64,000 bases of DNA from Winogradskyella bathintestinalis (GTDB lineage Bacteria > Bacteroidota > Bacteroidia > Flavobacteriales > Flavobacteriaceae), in assembly GCF_030407435.1 (NCBI RefSeq), contig NZ_JASDDK010000007.1, positions 1 to 64,000 of the forward strand. The letters are read 5' to 3'. The notes beneath the pieces are model-generated. The model did not search any database, was not told the DNA's origin, and saw only the letters and a list, made by a program, of their open reading frames with translations. Of this stretch, positions 27,748 to 36,994 are shown one piece after another; the first letter of the stretch is position 1, and each line of letters begins with the position of its first letter. The position numbers and the translations under genes are program-made.

Positions 27748-28423
27748 AAATATTATTATAACAGGAACAAGTAGAGGTATTGGATTTGAACTCGTTCATT
27801 TATTTGCCAATCAAGGTCATAATGTTTTGGCATTATCTCGAAATGCAAAACCCGTAAGTAATTTGCATTTTGATAACATTTCATCCTTCGCCTTTGATCT
27901 GTGTGTTGAAGAGGATTACCAAAAAGTAGTAGAATTTGTAGAAGCAGAATGGGGGCATGTCGATATCTTAATAAATAATGCTGGTGCAATAGTCAATAAA
28001 CCCTTTGATAAAACAACGTTTCAAGATTTTACAAGGATTTACCAAACCAATGTTTTCGGGGTCTCAGAATTAACAAGAACAATTTTACCATTTATAAAAC
28101 CAGATGGGCATGTAGTGACTATTAGTTCTATGGGTGGCATTCAAGGAAGTATGAAGTTTCCAGGATTATCTGCATATAGTTCTAGTAAAGGAGCCGTAAT
28201 TACTTTGGTAGAATTATTAGCCGAAGAATATAAAGATACCGGACCTCAATTTAACGTCTTGGCATTGGGTGCAGTACAGACCGAAATGTTAGAAGAAGCA
28301 TTTCCAGGCTACAAAGCGCCAACTACGGCCAAGGAAATGGCTAGTTATATTCAAAATTTTGCGCTAACAGGTAATCAGTTTTATAACGGTAAAGTATTGC
28401 AGGTTTCTAATTCTACTCCTTAG
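27740..28423 (+). CDS. SDR-family oxidoreductase
   Basis: Short-chain dehydrogenase/reductase of 227 residues. Seen: the cofactor fingerprint TGTSRGIG near 8-15; INNAGA; the catalytic Ser in ISSMGG; and YSSSK (YxxxK). The preference is probably NADP(H), given the Arg after the glycines and SRNAKP after strand 2, but the substrate is unknown. It overlaps the M28 peptidase gene by 8 bp. Confidence 0.92.
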   Translation: MSKNIIITGTSRGIGFELVHLFANQGHNVLALSRNAKPVSNLHFDNISSFAFDLCVEEDYQKVVEFVEAEWGHVDILINNAGAIVNKPFDKTTFQDFTRIYQTNVFGVSELTRTILPFIKPDGHVVTISSMGGIQGSMKFPGLSAYSSSKGAVITLVELLAEEYKDTGPQFNVLALGAVQTEMLEEAFPGYKAPTTAKEMASYIQNFALTGNQFYNGKVLQVSNSTP

Positions 28424-28451
28424 TTAAGCTGTACTGTGAGCAAGCCAAGTT

Positions 28452-28874
28452 ATGTTTAAGATAAATTTGCCATATCATTTAATTATTCCGGCTATGATAT
28501 CGGCTCTAGTTCTAACAGTTTTAATATATAAAAGAAAAACGTTATTTAAAGTTGGCAATTGGAAATGGTATTGGATTAGTTTTACCGTATTTTTATTAAG
28601 TTATCTTTTTCTGATTGGCGGCGCAACGTTTTCTTCTATTACATCCGAAATAGCATTACAGAAATATGATTTAAATGATGACGGTTTTTTTAATGGTAAC
28701 GAAATTACTTCAGATCAGAAATTGGCCTTGACGAAAGTCACTGCGGATACTGGTAGGAATTTTATAATTATAACGGGACTAGTTTTTTCTGCAATAATCG
28801 GGCTGATAGTATTCGCTATGGGAAAAATAATAGAATATTATAAGTTTAAAAAAAAATTAGATTATAGTAATTAA
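28452..28874 (+). CDS. Small membrane protein with one EF-hand loop
   Basis: Not recognised as a named family. It has 140 residues with three predicted membrane helices (about 8-26, 40-60, 103-124). The segment between helices 2 and 3 carries one canonical 12-residue EF-hand loop, Asp73 to Glu84 (DLNDDGFFNGNE: Asp1, Asn3, Asp5, Gly6, Asn9, Glu12). This predicts calcium binding on one side of the membrane. A basic tail (KFKKK) suggests a cytoplasmic C-terminus, which would place the EF-hand outside the cytoplasm. It lies 28 bp after the SDR gene and converges on cbpM with a 9-bp gap. Confidence 0.75.
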   Translation: MFKINLPYHLIIPAMISALVLTVLIYKRKTLFKVGNWKWYWISFTVFLLSYLFLIGGATFSSITSEIALQKYDLNDDGFFNGNEITSDQKLALTKVTADTGRNFIIITGLVFSAIIGLIVFAMGKIIEYYKFKKKLDYSN

Positions 28875-28883
28875 CACAAATTT

Positions 28884-29180
28884 TTAGTCATCCTCAAACC
28901 GCCTTAATCTATTGTTTGTTCTGTTTAATTCCGATTGCAAATAATCAATCTTTTCTAAGAGATTGAAAACCGTATCGATACCCTCAAAGTTAAGATGAAG
29001 ATCTTTATGCAAGCGAATCATTTTTTCTACATCCGCAATTTTATCTTGATGTATACAAAATGTTTTTTCAACCGAAATATATTCTATAAGACCATACTCA
29101 CTTAACCCGTCGAAAAAAGACATTTCTATTTGGTAATGCGTGCATAAATTTGGTAATGGTATAAGATGTGTGTCTTTCAT
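28884..29180 (-). CDS. cbpM: Chaperone modulator CbpM
   Basis: A 98-residue protein matching the CbpM/MerR_2 pattern. It has an N-terminal helix-turn-helix-like half (CTHYQIEMSFFDGLSEYGLIEY), a central IRLHKDLHLNFEGIDTVFNLLEKI, and a C-terminal coiled coil (YLQSELNRTNNRLRRF). In E. coli CbpM binds the J-domain of CbpA and inhibits it. The placement 5 bp downstream of the cbpA-like gene on the same strand supports this function. Confidence 0.9.
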   Translation of the reverse strand: MKDTHLIPLPNLCTHYQIEMSFFDGLSEYGLIEYISVEKTFCIHQDKIADVEKMIRLHKDLHLNFEGIDTVFNLLEKIDYLQSELNRTNNRLRRFEDD

Positions 29181-29185
29181 ATCAA

Positions 29186-30088
29186 TTATAGTTTTGAAAG
29201 TTCTACAAATAATTCTTTTTCTTTTTCGGAAAGTGTTTTTGGTAATTCTACATTATATGTAATATATAAATCTCCATATTGACCATCTTTTTTATATTTA
29301 GGAAAGCCTTTACCTTTTAATTTTACTTTTGTGCCATTTTGGGTCAGCGGCTTTAAATTCAATTTTACTTTTCCATCAAAAGTATTAACAGTAACCTCAC
29401 CGCCAAGTACTGCTTTATATAAGTCGAGGTTTACAGTTTTGTACAGGTTGGCTTCTTCACGTTTAAATTCGGTATTATTGATAATATTAAATTCAATCAA
29501 TAAATCCCCATGAGGACCATTATTAACACCTTCACCTCCTTTACCCTTTATTTTAATGATTTGACCATTAGTGACTCCGGCAGGAATGGTTAAGCGAATG
29601 TTTTTTCCATTAACGGTTAACACCCGTTGTTCAGTGGTATATACATCCTTTAAATTCAGTTGCAGCTGCGCATTAAAATCTTGACCTCGAAATTTTACAT
29701 TGCCACTCCGGTTTCCGAAACCGCCACCAAACATGGATTCAAAAAAATCGGAATGATTACCTTCCTCAAATCCTTCAAATCCCTCAAACGCAGAGGTACG
29801 TTGATAGCGTTGTTGTTGATTAGATTGGCGCTGCTGTCGTTGGGCTTGTTCGTAGGCTTCACCGTGCTGCCAATTTTCACCATACTTATCGTATTTTTTT
29901 CTATGCTCTTCGTTGCTTAATACTTCATTGGCTTCATTAACTTGTTTAAATTTTAATTCAGCATCCTTATCGTTTGGATTCAAATCGGGGTGATATTTTC
30001 GAGCCAACTTACGATAAGCTTTTTTTATGTCGCTTTTGGAAGCGCTTTTATCTACACCTAGTATTTTGTAATACTCAATAAATGCCAT
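29186..30088 (-). CDS. cbpA: DnaJ-like co-chaperone CbpA
   Basis: J-domain protein of 300 residues that stimulates DnaK ATPase. Seen: a J-domain at 1-68 with HPD at 33-35; a Gln/Arg-rich then Gly/Phe-rich linker (about 75-130); and two C-terminal substrate-binding beta domains (about 135-290). It lacks the CxxCxGxG zinc-finger repeats, so it is CbpA (class II) rather than DnaJ. It forms a two-gene operon with cbpM. Confidence 0.93.
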   Translation of the reverse strand: MAFIEYYKILGVDKSASKSDIKKAYRKLARKYHPDLNPNDKDAELKFKQVNEANEVLSNEEHRKKYDKYGENWQHGEAYEQAQRQQRQSNQQQRYQRTSAFEGFEGFEEGNHSDFFESMFGGGFGNRSGNVKFRGQDFNAQLQLNLKDVYTTEQRVLTVNGKNIRLTIPAGVTNGQIIKIKGKGGEGVNNGPHGDLLIEFNIINNTEFKREEANLYKTVNLDLYKAVLGGEVTVNTFDGKVKLNLKPLTQNGTKVKLKGKGFPKYKKDGQYGDLYITYNVELPKTLSEKEKELFVELSKL

Positions 30089-30150
30089 AGTTTTAGAATC
30101 TGAAGAAATTTTAAGTGTTAAAATAGCGTCTAGCTAAGTTAACGGTTTTT

Positions 30151-30173
30151 ACTACGAATTTCAAATTTGTAGT
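30151..30173. repeat. 23-bp near-perfect inverted repeat upstream of cbpA and the HAD gene
   Basis: ACTACGAATTT and AAATTTGTAGT flank a single C, with one G-T mismatch pair. It lies in the 118-bp divergent region. It could be an operator or a cruciform; there is no T tract to make it a terminator. Confidence 0.5.
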
Positions 30174-30206
30174 AGCTAAGAATTGAAATTTGTAATTTTT
30201 ATAAGG

Positions 30207-30845
30207 ATGAGCTATAAGTGTATAATTTTTGATTGTGATGGTGTATTAGTAGACAGCGAACCCTTAGGAAATCAAACTTTGGTTGATATGGCGAATGAAT
30301 TGGGCGCTAATATTACGTTAGATTATGCGTATCAACATTTTAAAGGAAATTCATTAAATAGATGCATAAATCAAATTTCAAATTTAATTTCAGTTGAGTT
30401 ACCAAAAAATTTTGAATCAGAATACAGGCGACGTTCATTTGAAACATTTAAGAATCATATTAAGCCTGTTGAAGGCGTATTAGATGTAGTAAAAAATCTA
30501 GATATTCCTTTTTGTGTCGCATCCAGTGGACCAGAAAATAAAATTCAACTCAATCTCGAATTAACTGGGCTATGGCCTTACTTTAAATCTCATGTTTTTA
30601 GTTGTTATGCGATTCAGAAATGGAAACCAGATCCTTCGGTCTTTATATGGGCAGCAGAATCGATGGGTTTTCAACCTTCAGAATGTGTGGTAATAGAAGA
30701 TAGTGTGGTTGGGGTTACTGCGGCTATCAATGGTGGTTTTGACGTGTTTGGTTTTACAGCTCATGATTATAGAAATGAATTAAAAAACCTAGCAACTAAA
30801 ACGTTTGATAATTATTTTAGTTTACCAGAATTATTAAAATCTTAA
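30207..30845 (+). CDS. HAD-superfamily phosphatase (beta-phosphoglucomutase-like)
   Basis: A 212-residue haloacid-dehalogenase hydrolase. The nucleophile motif is DCDGVLVDSE (Asp9, Asp11), followed by an alpha-helical cap, the SSGP motif 2, a conserved Lys in KWKPDPSVF, and VVIEDSVVGVTAA as motif 4. Such proteins dephosphorylate sugar phosphates or similar metabolites; the substrate is unknown. The ATG at 30207 preceded by AAGG is preferred over an in-frame TTG at 30183. Confidence 0.9.
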   Translation: MSYKCIIFDCDGVLVDSEPLGNQTLVDMANELGANITLDYAYQHFKGNSLNRCINQISNLISVELPKNFESEYRRRSFETFKNHIKPVEGVLDVVKNLDIPFCVASSGPENKIQLNLELTGLWPYFKSHVFSCYAIQKWKPDPSVFIWAAESMGFQPSECVVIEDSVVGVTAAINGGFDVFGFTAHDYRNELKNLATKTFDNYFSLPELLKS

Positions 30846-30879
30846 GGGTTTTTTTATATTTAACAAAAAATTTAGAATA

Positions 30880-33800
30880 ATGAATAAAAAATTACACTAT
30901 CTTAAATCGCTTTCCTTGTTTTTGTTTATTGGTCTGATTTCTAGTAATCAATTATACAGTCAAACTTTTAATCGTGTCGAAAATCTTGTTGGTTTAGGGC
31001 AGCTTGCCGAAAATAACGGTGTAGCGGTTGCTGATTTTGATGGGGACAATGATCTTGATATTTTTGTTGTAGCAAAGTCAAAAGATAATCCTATTAGACC
31101 AAAAACAATAAGCCGATTATTTGAAAATAATAACAACGGAACGTTTACGGATATTACTGAATCTGCAGGTTTTGAAGATTTATTATTGCCAGAAGAAGGT
31201 GGTGATGATTATTTTGGACTGTCAGGAAACAAAAACGGAGCGTTTTGGGGGGATTATAACAATGATGGTTTTCCCGATTTATTTTTAACCTATTCTTTTA
31301 AGGTACAACTATGGCAAAATTTAGGAGATGGGACGTTTGATAATATTACTGAAAACGCTGGTTTTCCTGCCACTAACGCATGTCAGAATACAGGCGCAAC
31401 TTGGTTCGATTATAATAACGATGGGTTTTTAGATATCTATATTAATGATTGGAATGCGTGTGAGAGCAATCGACTTTATAAAAATAATGGTGATGGTACA
31501 TTTACCAATGTAACGGTTTCTAGCGAAATACAAGCCAATGAAGGTCTAGCAAGTTATACGGCATTTCCCTTCGATTTTAATGAAGACGGTTTTATGGACT
31601 TGTTAGTATCAAATGATTTAAGCGACCCTAATAGTCTTTTTATAAATAATAATGGTGCTACCTTCAACGATCAAGCGCAAAATTATGGTTTGGCAACAGC
31701 AGGCGACGATATGGCTATAACTTTTGGAGACTACAATAATGACGGTGACTTCGATATATTTATTACGGCTATAGAGAATAATTTTTTTCTCGAAAATAGT
31801 GGGGATAATACCTTTATCGAATTAGCAGATAACTTAAATGTAGGCAATACGGATTGGGCTTGGGGAACAAAATTTTCGGACTTCGATTTAGATGGTGATG
31901 AGGATGTGTTTATTGCTAATGGTTTTGATTTTTTTGAATCGGGTGCCGATCCAAATTTTTACTTTAGAAATCTTACCGTTGAAGGTGAAGTAACTTTTGA
32001 AGATGCTTCTGCTGAATTAGGATTAAACGAAATGACCATCAGTGTTGAAGCGATGGATTGGGATTATGACAATGATGGTGATCTAGATTTGTTTGTTTCA
32101 AATAGTGATAGACCCTCATTTTTATATGAAAATGAAATTTTAAACTTTAATGATGAAGACACTTCTTTACATTGGTTTAAAATTCAATTACAAGGCACAA
32201 CCTCTAATCGAGATGCCATTGGCACAATAATAACACTTACCACAGTAAACGGAACTTTAAAACGCTATCACGCTGGCGTTGGTCTCTTATCCCAAAGTTT
32301 AAAACCAGTTCATTTTGGTTTGAATGACGCCACAGAAATTACAGAATTACAGATAAAATGGCCATCAGGTATAATTGAAACCTATAATAACTTAGACGCC
32401 AACGTTACTATTAAAGCAATTGAAGGTCAAGGTATTCATGTGTTGGATATTATACCAAGCCAGAAAATATCTGGTTGTACAGATGTATTGTCGTGTAGTT
32501 ATAATCCAGAAGCAACGCTAGACGATGGTTCCTGTACTTATATAGAATCGAACACTATTGTAGGTGATGTCTCGTCTTACTTTTTGTCAACGGATGTATA
32601 TAGTTATGCTTTAAATAGTGGGTCTACTGCAAATTGGAGTGTTTCGGGGGGTGAAATATTAAGTGGTCAAGGAACAGATACAATTACAGTAAAATGGCAT
32701 TTACAAGAAACAGGTACAATTACTGTATCTGAAGTTGGGGCACAATGTAATAGTATGGCAACCTCAATTCAAATTAGTTTAGGGCTGGATGAACTTCCCG
32801 AAAACATTTCTATTGCACGTCTATGGAATGAAGTTTTACTTGAATCTATTAGAAGAGATTATGCAAGACCAACTATACATGCTCGAAACTTGTTTCATGC
32901 CAGTGTTGCGATGTACGATATTTGGGCAATTTATGATAATGAGGCAAGGCCATATTTAATTGGTAACACCTTAAATGGATTTACTAGTACACTAGAGGAT
33001 TTTGTTCCAGCAGAAAGTATAGAGAATTCTAGAAAAACAGCTATAAGTTATGCCATGTATCGCTTATTGTCTCATCGCTTTCAGAATTCGCCTAACATAT
33101 TGATTTCGCAAGAAACACTCGATATGATAATGGATAAATTAGGTTACGACACAGCGATGACCTCTTTATTATATGATGACGGAGATGCCGGGGCTTTTGG
33201 TAATTTTGTTGGGCAAACCTTAATAGACTATGGTTTAGGAGATGGTTCAAGAGAAGCAACAGATTATGATAATGGCTATTACCAACCAGTCAATGAACCT
33301 TATGTTTTTAATGCGTTTTATAACCCACCAATTAACGACCCTAATCGTTGGCAACCGTTAGGATTGGACACTTTTATAGATCAATCAGGAAATGTTATTG
33401 AAGGTACTGTTATTCCGTTTTTAAGTCCGGAATGGGGAAATGTTCACACTTTTGCGTTAAATGATGAAGATAAAGTGACTTACGAAAGGGATGGGCAGAC
33501 ATTTAATGTGTATCACGATCCTTTAAATCCTCCGAATCTTTCTACTGAAAACACACCTGAGGGTGAGGCTTATAAATGGGGTTTTTCAATGGTGTCCGTC
33601 TGGCAATCTCATTTAGATCCTAGTGATAATGTTATGTGGGATATCTCGCCAAGTTCTATAGGTAATGTAGATATTAGCACGTTTCCAACAAACTATGCAG
33701 ATTATCCAAATTTCTATGATTTTTTTGAAGGTGGAACGTCAAGTAATGGACATGCTATTAATCCCGTTACTGGTAATCCATATGAGACCAATGTTGTGCC

Positions 33801-34914
33801 ACGAGGTGACTATACCAGGGTTTTGGCAGAATTCTGGGCAGATGGTCCAGATTCAGAAACCCCTCCTGGCCATTGGTTTACCCTCTTAAATTATGTTAGT
33901 GATCATCCGGATTTTGAAAAACGTTTTGAAGGTGAAGGCCAAATTTTAGATCCTTTAGAGTGGGACGTTAAAACCTATTTTGTGTTAGGTGGCGGTATGC
34001 ACGATTCGGCTATATCGGCTTGGAGTATAAAAGGTTGGTATGATTATATTAGACCAATATCTGCACTGCGCTTTATGGCACAACGAGGTCAAAGTACGGA
34101 TCCGTCATTAGATAATTATGATGTTGCTGGCATCGAATTAATTGATGGTTATATTGAGGTCATTGAAGAAGGTGATCCTTTAGCAGGTAATTTTAACCAA
34201 TTTGTAGGAAAAATTAAATTATATACCTGGTTAGGGCATGATGCCATTGGTAATACAGAAACAGACCAAGCTGGTGTAGGGTGGGTTTTGGCTGATGAAT
34301 GGTTTCCATATCAAAGACCAACCTTTGTAACTCCACCATTTGCAGGTTTTGTATCGGGGCATTCAACCTATTCTAGAGCGGCTGCCGAATTAATGACTAT
34401 GATGACTGGAGATGAATTTTTTCCAGGAGGTTTAGGTGAGTTTGTGGCTAAGAAAAATGAGTTTTTAGTATTTGAAGAAGGACCTTCTGAAGATGTTGTT
34501 TTGCAATGGGCAACGTATAGAGATGCATCAGATCAAACAAGTTTAAGTAGAATTTGGGGAGGGATTCATCCACCAGCCGATGACATTCCTGGGCGTTTTA
34601 TCGGTCAAGCGGTGGCAGAAGATGTTTTTAGTTTTGCTGTACCTTATTTTACAGGTACTCTAAGTGTTGAAGAGTTTGATGATAAGAATCAAAAGATTTA
34701 TCCTAACCCAACCACCAATAGAGAACTGTTTATTACTAACACTACCAATTCTGATGTTATTGAGGTATTTGATATTAGAGGTCGAAAGATTGAGATAACA
34801 AAAACGTTTCACGCGCTTACATCGACGTCTAATATAAAATTGCATTCTGCGGCTACGGGACTGTATCTTTTGAAGGTAAATAATAATTCAGAAATGATAG
34901 TAGTTAAAGATTAA
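30880..34914 (+). CDS. Secreted FG-GAP/UnbV and vanadium-haloperoxidase-like fusion protein with T9SS sorting tail
   Basis: A 1344-residue exported protein. Order: signal peptide (about 1-28); FG-GAP/VCBS beta-propeller repeats with DxDxDGxxD calcium loops (about 35-420); ASPIC/UnbV domain (about 430-505); Cys-containing GCTD...DDGSC unit (532-552); PKD-like segment (about 555-625). An all-helical vanadium haloperoxidase/PAP2-type domain follows (about 635-1265). Its active-site motifs are complete: KX6RP (Lys1051, Arg1058), SGHS (1159-1162), and SRX5HX3D (Ser1223, Arg1224, His1230, Asp1234). A type-A T9SS C-terminal domain (IYPNP at 1273-1277 to the end) completes it. Either vanadate-dependent halide oxidation or phosphatase action is possible. 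Export by the T9SS (porU/porV are in this window) is inferred. Confidence 0.9.
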   Translation: MNKKLHYLKSLSLFLFIGLISSNQLYSQTFNRVENLVGLGQLAENNGVAVADFDGDNDLDIFVVAKSKDNPIRPKTISRLFENNNNGTFTDITESAGFEDLLLPEEGGDDYFGLSGNKNGAFWGDYNNDGFPDLFLTYSFKVQLWQNLGDGTFDNITENAGFPATNACQNTGATWFDYNNDGFLDIYINDWNACESNRLYKNNGDGTFTNVTVSSEIQANEGLASYTAFPFDFNEDGFMDLLVSNDLSDPNSLFINNNGATFNDQAQNYGLATAGDDMAITFGDYNNDGDFDIFITAIENNFFLENSGDNTFIELADNLNVGNTDWAWGTKFSDFDLDGDEDVFIANGFDFFESGADPNFYFRNLTVEGEVTFEDASAELGLNEMTISVEAMDWDYDNDGDLDLFVSNSDRPSFLYENEILNFNDEDTSLHWFKIQLQGTTSNRDAIGTIITLTTVNGTLKRYHAGVGLLSQSLKPVHFGLNDATEITELQIKWPSGIIETYNNLDANVTIKAIEGQGIHVLDIIPSQKISGCTDVLSCSYNPEATLDDGSCTYIESNTIVGDVSSYFLSTDVYSYALNSGSTANWSVSGGEILSGQGTDTITVKWHLQETGTITVSEVGAQCNSMATSIQISLGLDELPENISIARLWNEVLLESIRRDYARPTIHARNLFHASVAMYDIWAIYDNEARPYLIGNTLNGFTSTLEDFVPAESIENSRKTAISYAMYRLLSHRFQNSPNILISQETLDMIMDKLGYDTAMTSLLYDDGDAGAFGNFVGQTLIDYGLGDGSREATDYDNGYYQPVNEPYVFNAFYNPPINDPNRWQPLGLDTFIDQSGNVIEGTVIPFLSPEWGNVHTFALNDEDKVTYERDGQTFNVYHDPLNPPNLSTENTPEGEAYKWGFSMVSVWQSHLDPSDNVMWDISPSSIGNVDISTFPTNYADYPNFYDFFEGGTSSNGHAINPVTGNPYETNVVPRGDYTRVLAEFWADGPDSETPPGHWFTLLNYVSDHPDFEKRFEGEGQILDPLEWDVKTYFVLGGGMHDSAISAWSIKGWYDYIRPISALRFMAQRGQSTDPSLDNYDVAGIELIDGYIEVIEEGDPLAGNFNQFVGKIKLYTWLGHDAIGNTETDQAGVGWVLADEWFPYQRPTFVTPPFAGFVSGHSTYSRAAAELMTMMTGDEFFPGGLGEFVAKKNEFLVFEEGPSEDVVLQWATYRDASDQTSLSRIWGGIHPPADDIPGRFIGQAVAEDVFSFAVPYFTGTLSVEEFDDKNQKIYPNPTTNRELFITNTTNSDVIEVFDIRGRKIEITKTFHALTSTSNIKLHSAATGLYLLKVNNNSEMIVVKD

Positions 34915-35103
34915 TGGTTTTGAAATTGAATAAAAAGAAAAGTAGAACAATGGTGTTTAAATTTTAATATTGTGTTTTTTTTGCTTTCGATAAACGCAAT
35001 AATTTTAGAATGTATGTCTGCGGCAATTTGGAATATTCGATGCTGATTAAAACGTGTGTCTATAAGTGGTTTATACAGTGTTTGGTTTGTGGAGTTTAGT
35101 TAA

Positions 35104-35137
35104 TTGTTGTGAATAATAAGTGAATCACGTATTTTTG
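35104..35137 (+). promoter_or_regulatory. Promoter of the SprT-like gene, possibly leaderless
   Basis: TTGTTG at 35104-35109, 20-bp spacer, exact -7 box TATTTTTG at 35130-35137. The ATG follows after only 5 bp, so transcription would begin at or next to the start codon. Confidence 0.6.
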
Positions 35138-35142
35138 CCGCG

Positions 35143-35742
35143 ATGCAGACACCCCTTTTAGAATTCATTCCGGCTTCAGCTAAATCAATGATTATAGAAT
35201 TGTTAAACGTTGATAATTTGGTCATAAAAGTAAAAAATGAACGCAAGACTAGACATGGCGATTATAGGGAATTTCCCAACGACAAACACCAAATTACAAT
35301 CAATTCTAATTTAAATTGTTACCGGTTCTTAATCACATTAATTCATGAAATCGCACATTTTAAAGCTTACAATCTCTACGGTAGATCAATAAAACCGCAT
35401 GGGAAAGAATGGAAACAAACATTTCAGCATTTAATGTTGCCATTTTTACGTCCAGAGATTTTTCCTTCGGAATTATTACCTTTATTAGCCAAACATTTTA
35501 AAAATCCTAAAGCATCAAGTGATACGGATACACAATTGAGTTTGGCACTAAAAAGCTATAATGAACCCAATGACAAAAGTTATGTTTTTGAAGTTCCATT
35601 GGGTAAAGAATTCAAATTATATAACGGAAGAATTTTTAAGCAAGGCAAACAAAGAAGAAAACGGTTTGAATGTATGGAAGTTAAAACTGGTAAGTTATAT
35701 TTGTTTAATCCAAATGCAGAAGTGGAATTATTGGAAGACTAA
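35143..35742 (+). CDS. SprT-like zinc metalloprotease domain protein
   Basis: A 199-residue protein with the SprT-like core: TRHGDYR, HQITINSNLN, the zinc site HEIAH (His68, Glu69, His72), and a downstream His86 in KPHGKEWK. The C-terminal part (about 140-199) is strand-rich, FKLYNGRIFKQGKQRRKRFECM. In this position other SprT proteins carry a zinc ribbon, but the paired Cys are missing here (only one Cys). Function is unknown; a role in proteolysis of DNA-bound proteins, as for Spartan, would be inference only. Next is the guanylyltransferase, 65 bp away. Confidence 0.88.
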   Translation: MQTPLLEFIPASAKSMIIELLNVDNLVIKVKNERKTRHGDYREFPNDKHQITINSNLNCYRFLITLIHEIAHFKAYNLYGRSIKPHGKEWKQTFQHLMLPFLRPEIFPSELLPLLAKHFKNPKASSDTDTQLSLALKSYNEPNDKSYVFEVPLGKEFKLYNGRIFKQGKQRRKRFECMEVKTGKLYLFNPNAEVELLED

Positions 35743-35807
35743 TGCTGTGATAAAAAATGAAGTTTAATTAAAAACAATTTCTCCGCGGGGGAAATGCTTG
35801 ATAGAAT

Positions 35808-36902
35808 ATGGAGAAGAATAAAAATTATTACGCCATACTTATGGCAGGTGGTGTAGGTTCAAGGTTTTGGCCAGTTAGTACACAAGATTTTCCAAAGCAG
35901 TTTCACGATATGTTGGGTACGGGAGATACGTTGATTCAGAAAACGTTTAGTCGTTTAGCGCAATTGATGCCAGAAGAAAATATTTTTATTCTTACTAATG
36001 AGCGCTATAAGGATTTAGTTTTTAATCAGCTACCTACAGTAACTAAACGTCAAGTACTTTTGGAGCCTGCAATGCGAAATACAGCTCCCTGTATTTTGTA
36101 TGCCTCATTAAAAATTCAGAAAGAAAACAAAGATGCCGTTATGATCGTAGCTCCTAGCGACCATTGGATTGAAGATGAAGAAGCATTTTGTCTTAACGTT
36201 AAAACAGCCTTTAATTATTGCGAGTCTAACGATGCTTTAATGACATTAGGTATTACACCAACATTTCCTAATACGGGTTATGGTTATATAGAATACAATA
36301 AAGAGAGGTCGTTGAGTGTGCCTAAAGTGAAATCGGTAACTCAATTTAGAGAGAAACCAGATTATGAAACGGCCAAATCATTTATTAGCCAGGGAAATTT
36401 TTTATGGAATGCAGGCATATTTATATGGAGTGCAAAATCTGTTATATCGGGCTTTAAAAATAACCAGCCAGAATTGTTTCAATTGTTTGAAAGTGGTTAC
36501 GCGACTTATAATACTGATGGAGAAAATGACTTTATTAAGAATAACTACGAGAAAGCAGAAAATATTTCTGTAGATTATGCTTTAATGGAAAAAAGTGATA
36601 ATGTGTATGTAATACCCGCTACATTCGATTGGAATGATTTGGGAACCTGGGGCAGTCTCTACGATAAGTTGAACAAGGACGACAATAGTAATGCCATAGT
36701 CAATGCCAAGGTATTGTTAGAAAACGCTAAAGGAAATATGATTCGTTCTAAAAAAGGTAAGGTCGTAGTTATTGATGGATTAAATGATTACATCATAGTT
36801 GATAAAGACGAAGTATTACTTATCTTTCCTAAAGCTAAAGAGCAGAATATTAAAAATGTACTTCAAAATGTGAAAGCTAGTTTTGGAGAAGAATATGGAT
36901 AG
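35808..36902 (+). CDS. manC: Mannose-1-phosphate guanylyltransferase
   Basis: Makes GDP-mannose from mannose-1-phosphate and GTP for cell-surface glycan synthesis. The 364-residue nucleotidyltransferase has the pyrophosphorylase signature AGGVGSRFWP (13-22), FPKQF, the NTAPCILYA and VAPSDHWI segments, TGYGYIEY, FREKPD, NAGIFIWSA and DWNDLGTWGSLY. It lacks the C-terminal phosphomannose isomerase cupin of bifunctional AlgA/ManC enzymes. GDP-mannose could feed O-antigen-like LPS, to which T9SS cargo may be linked (inference). Confidence 0.93.
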   Translation: MEKNKNYYAILMAGGVGSRFWPVSTQDFPKQFHDMLGTGDTLIQKTFSRLAQLMPEENIFILTNERYKDLVFNQLPTVTKRQVLLEPAMRNTAPCILYASLKIQKENKDAVMIVAPSDHWIEDEEAFCLNVKTAFNYCESNDALMTLGITPTFPNTGYGYIEYNKERSLSVPKVKSVTQFREKPDYETAKSFISQGNFLWNAGIFIWSAKSVISGFKNNQPELFQLFESGYATYNTDGENDFIKNNYEKAENISVDYALMEKSDNVYVIPATFDWNDLGTWGSLYDKLNKDDNSNAIVNAKVLLENAKGNMIRSKKGKVVVIDGLNDYIIVDKDEVLLIFPKAKEQNIKNVLQNVKASFGEEYG

Positions 36903-36994
36903 TCATTTTTTGTGTTTTTAAATTTTATAAATAAAAAAATCTAATTAATTTTTATCTGAATTTGGAATTTTTAATTCGAAATTTTTTTTAAATC

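Noticed and set aside
28884..30088. Canonical dnaJ in a dnaK operon
   Set aside because: The zinc-finger repeats are missing and cbpM follows, so it is CbpA rather than DnaJ.
35808..36902. Bifunctional ManC/phosphomannose isomerase
   Set aside because: At 364 residues there is no room for the C-terminal cupin isomerase domain.
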